The notes under the pieces: generated by a model | The model's input: only the letters and a program-made list of their open reading frames with translations | Told to the model about the DNA's origin: nothing | Databases searched by the model: none | Shown here: positions 25,405-33,497 of the stretch, one piece after another | Numbering within the stretch: position 1 is the stretch's first letter | Layout of the letters: each line of letters opens with the position of its first letter | Origin: DASVWZ01 sp963708575 | GTDB taxonomy: Bacteria; Acidobacteriota; Terriglobia; Terriglobales; Acidobacteriaceae | Assembly: GCA_963708575.1 (NCBI GenBank) | Contig: CAVPTB010000007.1 | Location: 1,054,001-1,118,000 of the forward strand | Length of the DNA stretch: 64,000 bases | Direction of reading: 5' to 3' | Program-made: the position numbers and the translations under genes

Positions 25405-26732
25405 TTGTCTTCTCCCGCGGGGCTGGGCTTTTGGTCTTTCTTATCTTCGGGAGCGGTCTTGTCTTCAGGCGCAGTCGCGGCCTCGATTTTGATCTTGGTG
25501 TTGTCGGGCAATCCAAAGGCACCGGAGGAAACCACCCGATCGCCGGCCTGAAGTCCATCTATAATTTGAACGTCATCGCCTTGGTGCACGCCGACCTTCA
25601 CCGCCTTTTGATGGGCCCTTCCGTCGCTACCCGCTACCAGGACCGTCGTAGTGCCGTCCTGTGCCGTCAGAAGGCTGGTTGCCGGAACGACCAGCGCGTC
25701 AGGAATAGTCTTGGCCACCATCGACACCTGTACGCTGGTTCCGGGTTTCAGGCTTTGGTCGGGATTTTTCGCCTGCACCCATACCTCAACGGTCGTGCTG
25801 TTCGGATCGAGCGCGGGACTGACGACCGTCACCTTGCCCTCGACTGGTTTGTCTTCGCCGGGCGCGGTAATTTCGGCTTTGTCACCCAGTTTGAGCAGAG
25901 CCGCCTCCGGCTGGGGAATGTGAGCGCGCGCGACCACTGACGACACGTCCATCACGGTGATCAGCGGAGCACCAGCAGCAGCCATTTCGCCCGGATACAG
26001 CGGACGGTCCGCAACGACGCCGTTGATAGGACTGCGAATCTCCGAATAGCTGAGTTGCGCTTGCGCGCCGAGATACTTTCCTTTAGCGGATTCCAGTTGT
26101 CCGGCGGCGGATTTCAGCGTCTGTTGCTGGCCGATCGCCTGCATGGCCTCCAGATGCTTGGTGGCCATTTGATATTGGTTCTTGGCCTGCTGCAGATCGA
26201 CGCCTGCCTGATCAAAATCCTTACGGGGCAATGCGCCCTGTTGAAATAAATCCTGGCGGCTGTCGTAGAGCTTTTGCTGGGCCTCAAGAAGCTTTTTCGC
26301 GCCTTCGACTTCCAATTCCGATTTCTGCAATTCCTGCGGCAGGTCGGCTCCGGTGCTAATGGCGTAGGTAGCTTCCGCCTGATCGTAAGCGCCTCGCGTG
26401 TCGGTTGCAGCCGCAGCCAGATCCTGGTGCTCCAGAGTGGCCAGAAGTTCGCCGGCTCGCACCTTGCTGCCACGCTTCACCATGAATGCCTTCACTGGAG
26501 CGCTGATCTTGGGCACGATCGCCGATTGGGCTAACGGAAATAAAACAGCTTGAGCAACGACGGTGTGCTCGATGGTTTGTTTCTCGACAGAAGCTACTTG
26601 GACAGAAACGGTTGGCTCCTGCTCCGCGGGTTCCTTCGAGCAAGCCCCAAGCGAGAGCAGGGAAGCCGCTATGACGGCTGCCGGCAAAGACAGCATGGCC
26701 TTCCGCCTTACCTCGTATGCGGTGATCTTCAT
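25401..26732 (-). CDS. RND efflux periplasmic adaptor lipoprotein
   Basis: This membrane-fusion protein (443 residues) links the inner-membrane pump to the outer-membrane channel. The N-terminus has a lipobox (LLSLGACSKE), so it is probably lipid-anchored. Lipoyl-like halves are visible (IVPKISAPVKAFMVKRGSKV; AQLSYSEIRSPINGVVADRP), separated by a long helical hairpin (~95-215). Beta-barrel and membrane-proximal domains follow (VPATSLLTAQDGTTTVLVAG; DGLQAGDRVVSSGAFGLP). The C-terminus is Lys/Glu/Pro-rich. It overlaps both neighbours by four bases, so the three genes should be translated together. Confidence 0.92.
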   Translation of the reverse strand: MKITAYEVRRKAMLSLPAAVIAASLLSLGACSKEPAEQEPTVSVQVASVEKQTIEHTVVAQAVLFPLAQSAIVPKISAPVKAFMVKRGSKVRAGELLATLEHQDLAAAATDTRGAYDQAEATYAISTGADLPQELQKSELEVEGAKKLLEAQQKLYDSRQDLFQQGALPRKDFDQAGVDLQQAKNQYQMATKHLEAMQAIGQQQTLKSAAGQLESAKGKYLGAQAQLSYSEIRSPINGVVADRPLYPGEMAAAGAPLITVMDVSSVVARAHIPQPEAALLKLGDKAEITAPGEDKPVEGKVTVVSPALDPNSTTVEVWVQAKNPDQSLKPGTSVQVSMVAKTIPDALVVPATSLLTAQDGTTTVLVAGSDGRAHQKAVKVGVHQGDDVQIIDGLQAGDRVVSSGAFGLPDNTKIKIEAATAPEDKTAPEDKKDQKPSPAGEDK

Positions 26733-28120
26733 GGTTGGAGGTTTCCAGTGAGAGTTTGGAGATTCGCGAGCGCCACGCGGTAACGAACCTGACCGTCATC
26801 GGCTGCATTGCGCGCCTGCGTCAGAGTGTTCTGAGCATCTACGACTTCGAGTACGGTGGATTCGCCTGCCTGATACCGCATGGTGGTCAGTCGAAGACTG
26901 TCGGCCGCAAGCTCTGCCGAGCGAGTCAAAGACTCGAGTTCCGAGCGGGAAGTCTGGGCTTCGTTGTAGAAATTCCGCAAGTTTGCCAGCAGTTGCCGCT
27001 GCGCGAAGCTGAGTTCGACCTTGGCGAGGTCGCGACGCAGCGTTGCCTGTTTCAACTTGCTCCGGTTGGCTCCCCAATTCCAGATCGGCAGTTGCAGGGT
27101 TGCAGCACCTGCATAGCCGAGATTGTGGATGAGAATGCCTGTAGTTGGATCGACTTCGTTGACCGCATAGTGGTTGGCGTCGATACCATAGAACACATCC
27201 ACCGACAGAGAAGGCAGGAAACCGTTCCAGGCTCCCGCCACTTCCTGCTTGGCGGCTTGCAGAGTCGCGATCGCGGCGCGCAGATCGGGATTCTTGTTAG
27301 CGGCTGCTGTTTGTATTTCGGCGAATTCGGGCAGCGCCTCAGGGGTTTGCAAGTCATCCACTGCGCTGAAATTCTCGGAGAAATCGGGGAACACCAAAAC
27401 CGACAGCTCCAGGCGGCCGCGATCCATTTCCAGTTGTGCTTCCTGCAAGTCGCGTTGTTGCTGCTGTAACTGGATCTGCGCCTTGATGACGTCGGAGTGG
27501 GCCACTTCTCCGCCGTGTTCTAGCTTCTGGCTAATATCGAAGAATCGTGCGGCTTCGGTGTTGGCGCGCTCCGCAGTCGAATACTTTCGCTGTGCGATGA
27601 CAAATCCGTAGTAGGCCTGAACCACGGTCACAACCAGACCGCGAGCCGCGATTTCAGCGCGCGCCTTGGCAACAGCCTCGAGGGCGCGAGTGCGGCGGTA
27701 ATCCGCGATGTTAGCCAAGGAAATGTCTTCATGCAAACTGCCTTGACTGATGTACTCGTGCACACCGTTGTTGGCGATGAATCGCGCCGCCTGCGTCCCA
27801 TTTCCCTGTGTGTACACAAACGATGTGTTGTAGTCGACGCCGGGCAACAGCGCCGCCCGGCCCTGTACACGATCCTCTTTGGCCAGACCGTAGTCGGTCA
27901 CGGCTGAGCGATAGTCGGGATTGATTCTCCGGGCCCGCGTCAATGCGTCCTGCAGGGTCAGCACGAGCGGAGCGTTGCTGCTCGCTTGCTGATTGGTGGA
28001 GAGCGACAACGTCGATTGGGATGGGACTGTCTGTGCGAGACCTGATACTGCGAAAACCAGACTTGCGACGAAAAAAACCAACAGCGGCAAGCCATTCGTG
28101 TTGTAACGAGGAATTGCCAT
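26729..28120 (-). CDS. TolC-family outer-membrane efflux channel
   Basis: The protein has two long helical repeats typical of outer-membrane efflux proteins: LTLQDALTRARRINPDYRSA starts the first and PEFAEIQTAAANKNPDLRAA the second, with AGESTVLEVVDAQNTLTQAR near the end. ATG 28120 gives a clean signal peptide (LPLLVFFVASLVFAVSGLAQ); an in-frame codon at 28249 would add 43 residues of no recognisable character. It is the first gene of the efflux operon, 131 bases downstream of the histidine kinase gene on the same strand, which makes control by that two-component system likely. Confidence 0.9.
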   Translation of the reverse strand: MAIPRYNTNGLPLLVFFVASLVFAVSGLAQTVPSQSTLSLSTNQQASSNAPLVLTLQDALTRARRINPDYRSAVTDYGLAKEDRVQGRAALLPGVDYNTSFVYTQGNGTQAARFIANNGVHEYISQGSLHEDISLANIADYRRTRALEAVAKARAEIAARGLVVTVVQAYYGFVIAQRKYSTAERANTEAARFFDISQKLEHGGEVAHSDVIKAQIQLQQQQRDLQEAQLEMDRGRLELSVLVFPDFSENFSAVDDLQTPEALPEFAEIQTAAANKNPDLRAAIATLQAAKQEVAGAWNGFLPSLSVDVFYGIDANHYAVNEVDPTTGILIHNLGYAGAATLQLPIWNWGANRSKLKQATLRRDLAKVELSFAQRQLLANLRNFYNEAQTSRSELESLTRSAELAADSLRLTTMRYQAGESTVLEVVDAQNTLTQARNAADDGQVRYRVALANLQTLTGNLQP

Positions 28121-28251
28121 AGCTCTCACCGGACTGCTCGAATTCCAAGTGATTGTGCCGAAAGGAAGATTAAGCGAAGCTGAAACAAAGCGAAGGACGC
28201 GTCGAAGGTTTTTAGGGCACGGTCTGTGGTCAGAGAAGCCGGGATGCAAGC

Positions 28252-29673
28252 CTAGCTGCCGGAAGATGTGGGAAGAGAGACTGTCATGCGTGTGCCCTGA
28301 CCGGGGGTGCTTTCCACGCGGATTGTTCCACCGTAGGCCTCCACCAGAGACTTGGCTATCGCCAGACCCAGCCCGAAGCCTCCCGTGGCCCGATTACGAG
28401 ACGGGTCCGCGCGGTAGAAACGGCGGAAGATGTGGGGTTGGTCCTCGGGAGCGATGCCAACGCCATGGTCGGCTACGGTGATGTGTGCCCCTTCGTCCCC
28501 TTTTGTCTCGATAGCGACCTCGACGGAACTGCCGTCTGGGCTATAGCGAATAGCATTTTCCAAGAGGTTAGTCCAAACCAGCAGCAGGTCCTCAGGATCG
28601 GCGCGAAACGTGACAGGCCCGTTCTTAGACAGATGAATGGTGGTGTGCCGTGTGTCGGCAACATGGCGCAGACGCTCGACCGCATCTTCGCAAGTTTGGG
28701 TAATATCGATCACGGGTAAGTCTCGGCGCAAGGCACCGTGCGCCCATTGTTCCGCTCGCGCCAGCCGTAACATCCACTGCAGAAGTTGCTCCAGCCGTTC
28801 AAGGTCTTCGAGAGAGTTCTCGAGTCCGGCGCGATATTCTTCCGCCTCGCGGGGTCGCTGCAACAACGATTGCAAAGTCGATTTAAGGACCGCCACGGGT
28901 GTTTTCAGCTCGTGAGCCGCATTGCCCAGGAATTCTCTCTGTTCGACGAAGGCCCGTTGTAGCCTGGCCAACATCGTGGTCATGGATTCAGTCAGTGGAC
29001 GCAGTTCGCGGATATCCCGGGCCTCAGGCGAGAGATGCAGGTCCCAGTTTTGGGACGTGATCAGTCCTGCCTCTGTGGCCAACTGTTGGAGGGGAAAAAG
29101 CCCACGCCGAACTCCCCATACAGCCAGCAGAACGGTGATGGCTAAGAGCAACAAACTTGCCGCTGCGATCGAAATCCCGGCCTCGCGCACTTCTTCGGTG
29201 ACATGGTGAGTAGGCGCGACATAAATAATCGTCAGAGTTTGGGGTTGGAACGATTTGCCCTCTTCGCGGTCCAGAACAGGAGCGTGGAAGACGCGCAACC
29301 CGCGATAGTGAATTTGGTTCCACTTGAACGTCCAATGATTTCTGCCGTCCGCTGGAATATCGAGTCCCAAGGGCCAGTTCTTGGAGCGAGCCAGCGGCCC
29401 GGAACGTTCGGCGAGAATTTCAAACAGATCGGGATGCTCGGGGTCGATAGAAGCCGGAGTCAAACTATCGTCAAAATAGACCTTGCCGGTAGCATCCTCG
29501 TCGTAGCGCACGAGGGCGGCCAGACTCATGGCGCGCGCTTGTATCGCGGCGTCCAGCGAAGAGAGCAGGCGCTGCCGCGTATCGTACACGCCCGCGAGCA
29601 AGAGACCTACCGCCAGCAGTGCCTGTGAGAGCACCACTATCGCGATCACCCGGCCTTGTATGGATCGCATCAT
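28252..29673 (-). CDS. Membrane sensor histidine kinase
   Basis: The 473-residue protein has an N-terminal membrane helix (IAIVVLSQALLAVGLLLAGV), a periplasmic sensor of ~130 residues, a second helix (ISIAAASLLLLAITVLLAVW) near 170-190, a HAMP-like linker, the dimerisation/phosphoacceptor box FLGNAAHELKTPVAVLKSTL near 250, and an ATPase domain with NLLENAIRYSP, DHGVGIAPEDQPHIFRRFYR and GGFGLGLAIAKSLVEAYGG. This is the layout of CusS/EnvZ-type kinases. It lies three bases after the OmpR-type regulator gene and just upstream of the efflux operon, so it probably senses a compound exported by that pump. Confidence 0.93.
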   Translation of the reverse strand: MMRSIQGRVIAIVVLSQALLAVGLLLAGVYDTRQRLLSSLDAAIQARAMSLAALVRYDEDATGKVYFDDSLTPASIDPEHPDLFEILAERSGPLARSKNWPLGLDIPADGRNHWTFKWNQIHYRGLRVFHAPVLDREEGKSFQPQTLTIIYVAPTHHVTEEVREAGISIAAASLLLLAITVLLAVWGVRRGLFPLQQLATEAGLITSQNWDLHLSPEARDIRELRPLTESMTTMLARLQRAFVEQREFLGNAAHELKTPVAVLKSTLQSLLQRPREAEEYRAGLENSLEDLERLEQLLQWMLRLARAEQWAHGALRRDLPVIDITQTCEDAVERLRHVADTRHTTIHLSKNGPVTFRADPEDLLLVWTNLLENAIRYSPDGSSVEVAIETKGDEGAHITVADHGVGIAPEDQPHIFRRFYRADPSRNRATGGFGLGLAIAKSLVEAYGGTIRVESTPGQGTRMTVSLPTSSGS

Positions 29674-29676
29674 GGG

Positions 29677-30348
29677 CTATTCCTGCAGAATATAACCCTG
29701 GCCGCGCACCGTATGAATGAGCGGGCGCGATGGTGTGCCTTCCAGTTTGCGCCGCAGGCCAGAAATGTAAACCTCGATCACATTGCTGAATTTTTCCCAG
29801 TTGTAGTCATACAGATGTTCGAGCAACTCGGTCTTGGAAACCACTGCGCCCGGTCGGTGTGCGAGATATTCGAGTACGCGATACTCCATCGCTGTGAGGG
29901 TAATGGGACGGCCGGCGCGGCGCACGCTCCGGTTCACTGTGTTCAATTCGAGATCACCGACAGCCAGAATGGGAGAAGGCTGTCCCTTTCCACGCCGGAT
30001 CAGGGCTTTGGTTCGAGCTAGCAATTCTCCGAGATCGAACGGCTTGGTGAGATAGTCGTCCGCTCCGGCGTTCAGGAGGTTGACCACGGATTCCTTTTCG
30101 TCCCTCGCGGTAAGCACCAGTACGGGGGTATGGCTCCCCGACTTGCGCAGGCGTTTCAGAACTTCCAATCCATCAAGTTTAGGAAGCATCAGGTCGAGCA
30201 GGATGGTGTCGTAGTCGCTGGACTCCGCCAAGAACAGCCCCTCCTGGCCGTCCGGAGCGACATCGACCGCGTAGCCGGCGCTCTCGCGCAGACTTCGAGC
30301 GATGTTTTCGGCTAATCGTGGTTCGTCTTCGACAATAAGTACGCGCAA
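29677..30348 (-). CDS. OmpR-family response regulator
   Basis: Residues 1-115 are a receiver domain (LRVLIVEDEPRLAENIARSL, DTILLDLMLPKLDGLEVLKR with the phosphorylated Asp, and the conserved Lys in DDYLTKPFDLGELLAR). Residues ~125-223 are a winged-helix DNA-binding domain (RPITLTAMEYRVLEYLAHRP, VIEVYISGLRRKLEG, IHTVRGQGYIL). A longer open frame exists upstream, but homology starts at LRVLIVEDE, so a TTG start at 30348 is chosen; a good ribosome-binding site is lacking. It should activate or repress the efflux operon downstream. Confidence 0.92.
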   Translation of the reverse strand: MRVLIVEDEPRLAENIARSLRESAGYAVDVAPDGQEGLFLAESSDYDTILLDLMLPKLDGLEVLKRLRKSGSHTPVLVLTARDEKESVVNLLNAGADDYLTKPFDLGELLARTKALIRRGKGQPSPILAVGDLELNTVNRSVRRAGRPITLTAMEYRVLEYLAHRPGAVVSKTELLEHLYDYNWEKFSNVIEVYISGLRRKLEGTPSRPLIHTVRGQGYILQE

Positions 30349-30648
30349 GTTTGTTTTATACCTGGGAGCTTTCGCGCAGAATACCTCGAACAACCTTAAC
30401 GCGTCCTGAATCCAGCGAAAAGTGTCTAGCCCGGACCGATCGCGTGCGTCCGCGACCAATTCGGGAGAGATAGTCCCATAAGTGACCTAACCGAAAAGGT
30501 TCGAATTCGACCGACCGATTCACAAGTTGGACAATGCAAAGGGGTTGAGCCATTCGTGCTCCGTGGCGAAACTTTGGCGAACCATTTGCTTTTCGATTAT
30601 GTCGCGAACGCGGGGAAGCTGGAAAAGCGACAACTCAGGAGATGGCGA

Positions 30649-30882
30649 ATGTTAAGCCTTGACGAAATTAAAATTACCCCAAGAGATGAAGAGGTTTTGC
30701 AGTTGCTTGTGCAGGGCTGCAGCAACAAGGAAATCGCTCAGCAGTTGCGCATCAGTCCGCGAACCGTCAAGCAGCACCTTCGAACGCTGTTTCTGCGGGC
30801 CGGCATCCGGGACGGACGCAAGCGCGTGAAACTGGCCACAGCAATGTTCCAAAAGAACGGAGGGAATCATGCAACCTTGTGA
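30649..30882 (+). CDS. Stand-alone LuxR-type HTH protein, subtype A (copy 2)
   Basis: The 77-residue product is an HTH domain with little else: ITPRDEEVLQLLVQGCSNK, EIAQQLRISPRTVKQHLRTL and FLRAGI ... KRVKLATAMF. It matches the subtype A gene at 19716 at 32 of 56 positions by eye. Here the frame stops 14 bases after the next gene begins, the compact form of the arrangement. AGGAGA at 30637-30642 lies six bases before ATG 30649 and decides the start, although the frame is open further upstream. It is divergent from the efflux response regulator, 300 bases away. Confidence 0.85.
   Translation: MLSLDEIKITPRDEEVLQLLVQGCSNKEIAQQLRISPRTVKQHLRTLFLRAGIRDGRKRVKLATAMFQKNGGNHATL
30859..30864 (+). promoter_or_regulatory. 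Internal ribosome-binding site GGAGGG for subtype B gene, copy 2
   Basis: GGAGGG lies four bases before ATG 30869 and inside the last codons of the subtype A gene. It mirrors the site at 19915-19919 and supports coupled translation of the pair. Confidence 0.75.
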
Positions 30883-31150
30883 TCGGTTGACTGCCAAGGA
30901 ACTGCAAGTTGCTAGTCTGGTTTGGGAGGGTCTCACCAATCGGGAGATCGCCGAACTGATCGGCACTACTGAACAAGTCGTCAAGAATTACTTGCGAAAT
31001 ACCTTTGACAAGCTGGGTGTCTGGAGCCGGCTAGAATTGGCTCTCTATGTTGCCAATCATGGAGGCGCAGAGTGGCAAGCGTCGTTCCCGTCGCATAAGA
31101 CTGACTCACCACACGGGCCGGATCGCCGATCGCTGCAAGCTGCTGGCTGA
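30869..31150 (+). CDS. Stand-alone LuxR-type HTH protein, subtype B (copy 2)
   Basis: The 93-residue product holds a LuxR/NarL HTH (LTAKELQVASLVWEGLTNR, EIAELIGTTEQVVKNYLRNT, FDKLGVWSRLELALY) plus ~25 polar residues at the end. It pairs with the A gene it overlaps by 14 bases, exactly as in the copy at 19925. No receiver domain is present. The gene ends only five bases before the stop codon of the convergent PilZ gene, so transcripts may overlap. Confidence 0.85.
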   Translation: MQPCDRLTAKELQVASLVWEGLTNREIAELIGTTEQVVKNYLRNTFDKLGVWSRLELALYVANHGGAEWQASFPSHKTDSPHGPDRRSLQAAG

Positions 31151-31155
31151 AGCTG

Positions 31156-31809
31156 CTATATCGAGGAGAGCCGGGTCTGGCCCTGCAGGAATTGGCGTAA
31201 CAATTCGCGATCAGGGGCGGAGATTTCGCTAAATTCCACGCCGCAACCAAAACCCGGCGTGCTGGTGACAACCTTCCCATGGGCCCACACCTTGGTTTCC
31301 TTCAGCCAGAGGCCCACTTTGACCGCTGTGCCTTTGGGTAGAGGAAGATTCATCTCTACAAAGCACCCTCCCAGGCTGAGATCGGTGCTGCGGGCCCGCA
31401 TCGGGCTAGTTTGATTGGGTGCGTAGACTTCGATAGAGCAGACGCATTTGAGCCGAGGATGAGTACGACGGTCCCGAGCATCCCGCCATGCGCCATCATC
31501 GGCTGGCTCCGGCAACGGGAAGTCCCAACTTGATTTCTCTGGCGTCAGATTCAATAGCCCAAGGTGCCCTGCTTTGGGAGTATTGGGTTGTCCTACCCAC
31601 TTGATCCGGTAATGGCCCTTGGTGGTCCCATAGGTGAGTCCGATGATTTCGTCGGCAGCCAGCTGGGCTTGTACCCCAACCAGTTCTACCCCGTGGCGGC
31701 TTACATTCGTGGTGAAGACCTTCTCGGAAAATATCTGACCGGACGAGTCTGTCCCGAAGATGCGAACCGGCACCTTGATGTCTTTACGAGGCTCTCGTCG
31801 TTTACCCAT
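31156..31809 (-). CDS. Tandem PilZ-domain protein
   Basis: Two PilZ-like units are visible. The first (~1-95) starts GKRREPRKDIKVPVRIFG and has TTNVSRHGVEL (NxSxxG). The second (~110-217) has RDRRTHPRLKCVCSIEVYAP and STDLSLGGCFVEM (DxSxxG), then VKVGLWLKETKVWAHGKVV. Both keep the Arg cluster and Ser/Gly motif used to bind c-di-GMP, so the protein may bind two dimers or use one copy as a scaffold. ATG 31809 is chosen because homology begins there; a TTG at 31860 would add 17 residues. The second domain resembles the PilZ unit encoded at 43157. Confidence 0.85.
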   Translation of the reverse strand: MGKRREPRKDIKVPVRIFGTDSSGQIFSEKVFTTNVSRHGVELVGVQAQLAADEIIGLTYGTTKGHYRIKWVGQPNTPKAGHLGLLNLTPEKSSWDFPLPEPADDGAWRDARDRRTHPRLKCVCSIEVYAPNQTSPMRARSTDLSLGGCFVEMNLPLPKGTAVKVGLWLKETKVWAHGKVVTSTPGFGCGVEFSEISAPDRELLRQFLQGQTRLSSI

Positions 31810-32086
31810 ACATTTGAGGAACGTCGGCCCTAACCAGGCTGAGCTCGCCCGTCGCTCCAAACACGGCTTCAGTTACGGGTTGTCAGGTTGCGCTCAACCC
31901 AAACCGGGAAAACGGTGCAAAAGATTGCACGATATTTCTATCGAGTTCAGAAGGAGCACGCAACATGCAAATTCTACAAGCATTTGCAGGAATACCTCCG
32001 GCATTTCAATTGCACTTTAGTTTATGACCCCCAGCCGGGTTCGCTCGGTGCGTTACCTTACAATTCCGGTTTCGAAGGCAAAAACG

Positions 32087-32497
32087 ATGACACGCATGGA
32101 GACATTTTGGATGGCCTGCGACTCTACCGAGCAGTTGAGAGCAGAGTACGGACCGTTCCACACCCGGGAAGAGGCCGAGCGTGAAGCTCGCAAGCTGGGG
32201 TTCGGGTTCCTGCTGCGCTATGAACACGTGATTGATGGGAATCAGGACATCCTGGAGGTTCGGTGCGTGTTTATTGAACTTACCGGGGCTCCGGTACCTA
32301 TCTCAAAGAATCTGCGGCGACTTCATACCCGTTGCGCGAGCTGTGGCGAAATGGCCGTGCATGACGAGCCATGGCAGGCCGAGGTTTGGGCGGACATCCA
32401 TGAATTCGAACACAGCCGCCACCGCGTCCGACTGTTCGAACAAACCCGCAGCGAAGGTCTGAAAGAGGTACCGGACTGGCGCGACCTTTGCGCCTGA
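32087..32497 (+). CDS. Unknown soluble protein with a CxxC motif
   Basis: I do not recognise the family. The ~136-residue product starts METFWMACDSTEQLRAEYGP and has an acidic/basic helical part (HTREEAEREARKLGFGFLLR). It contains one Cys pair, RCASCGEMAVHDEPWQAEVW, that could bind a metal. No signal peptide or membrane helix is present. The start is uncertain: the frame is open from 32024. It lies upstream of the diguanylate cyclase gene, with 175 bases between. Confidence 0.5.
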   Translation: MTRMETFWMACDSTEQLRAEYGPFHTREEAEREARKLGFGFLLRYEHVIDGNQDILEVRCVFIELTGAPVPISKNLRRLHTRCASCGEMAVHDEPWQAEVWADIHEFEHSRHRVRLFEQTRSEGLKEVPDWRDLCA

Positions 32498-32672
32498 GAC
32501 CGAACCGTGTCCGTTGGTCAGCTTTACTGTAAGGTTCACACCTGCGCCATATCGAAAACATTACTTGAGTAACATCGCAATGTATTTGCGACTCCCTTAG
32601 TCCGTCTTTCCAAGCGAAAATTTACCAATACCAGTGTCTTGTGGAGAGATCGCTCCGGTAGCGGAGGGGGAA

Positions 32673-33497
32673 ATGCAGCAGGAGAAAGAGGAACGAGCCA
32701 CTCAGTCCTCGATGCTGGCGCGTGCGGAAGAAATTCAAAGACAGATTCAGCAGATCTCGGGACGAGACCTGCAAATCTGGTCCATCGGTCTGCTGATTAT
32801 GCTGGTACTGACAGCCGGGGTTCTGGCGTTGGTACTGCCGAATGTAGTTTGGGCGCAGCGCGTGGTGCGGCTAGAACCGGCTTACCTACCTCAATTGTTT
32901 TACGGACTGATCTCGCTGGTCTTGCTTTCCAACATATACTTTTTGGCACAGAAGCTGGCGCTGAACAACACTCGCAAGGCGCTCATCAGCGAACTGGTAT
33001 TGAACGAAAGATTGGAAAGTCTCTCACTGATCGATCCTTTGACCCAACTGCTCAACCGACGTGCCCTCAACGAATTGTTGCCGCGTGAAATCGCCCGCGC
33101 AAACCGCCTGAACAGCCCGCTAACCTTTATGGCGATGGATCTGACCGGATTTCGAGCCATCAATGCGAAGTTCGGATCGATTGAAGGCAACCTGGTGCTA
33201 CGGGAATTTGCCGCACTTGTAACCAGCACGTTTCGCGGCGGCGATCTGATCTTCCGTCACGGTGGGGATGAATTCCTGGTGGTGATGCCTGACACTGGGG
33301 AACCTGAAACTGACGCACCCGTACAGCGCTTACTGCGCAGCGTCGAACATTGGAACGCGAGCAACGGCAAGACCTATGAGTTGTCCTTTAGTTGGGGTAT
33401 TTCTGCGTTTGTGACAGGTACGGAACTGGCCGACGTGTTGCGGACGGTCGACCGTAAGATGTACCAGAAGAAACACAACCTGGTTCCGGTTTTCTGA
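32673..33497 (+). CDS. Membrane-bound GGDEF diguanylate cyclase
   Basis: This enzyme makes c-di-GMP from two GTP. Two transmembrane helices (LLIMLVLTAGVLALVLPNVV, ~35-55; LFYGLISLVLLSNIYFL, ~75-92) precede a short coiled linker and a GGDEF domain (~115-270) with DPLTQLLNRRALNELL and the intact active-site loop FRHGGDEFLVVM. No inhibitory RxxD was identified with confidence. ATG 32673 is favoured by GGAGG at 32663-32667, five bases upstream, over an earlier in-frame codon at 32634. Together with the PilZ genes nearby it shows local c-di-GMP signalling. Its stop abuts the stop of the convergent pgl gene. Confidence 0.92.
   Translation: MQQEKEERATQSSMLARAEEIQRQIQQISGRDLQIWSIGLLIMLVLTAGVLALVLPNVVWAQRVVRLEPAYLPQLFYGLISLVLLSNIYFLAQKLALNNTRKALISELVLNERLESLSLIDPLTQLLNRRALNELLPREIARANRLNSPLTFMAMDLTGFRAINAKFGSIEGNLVLREFAALVTSTFRGGDLIFRHGGDEFLVVMPDTGEPETDAPVQRLLRSVEHWNASNGKTYELSFSWGISAFVTGTELADVLRTVDRKMYQKKHNLVPVF

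Noticed and set aside
31888..32184. A plus-strand frame before the CxxC gene
   Set aside because: It overlaps the better-supported frame at 32087 and has no recognisable pattern.
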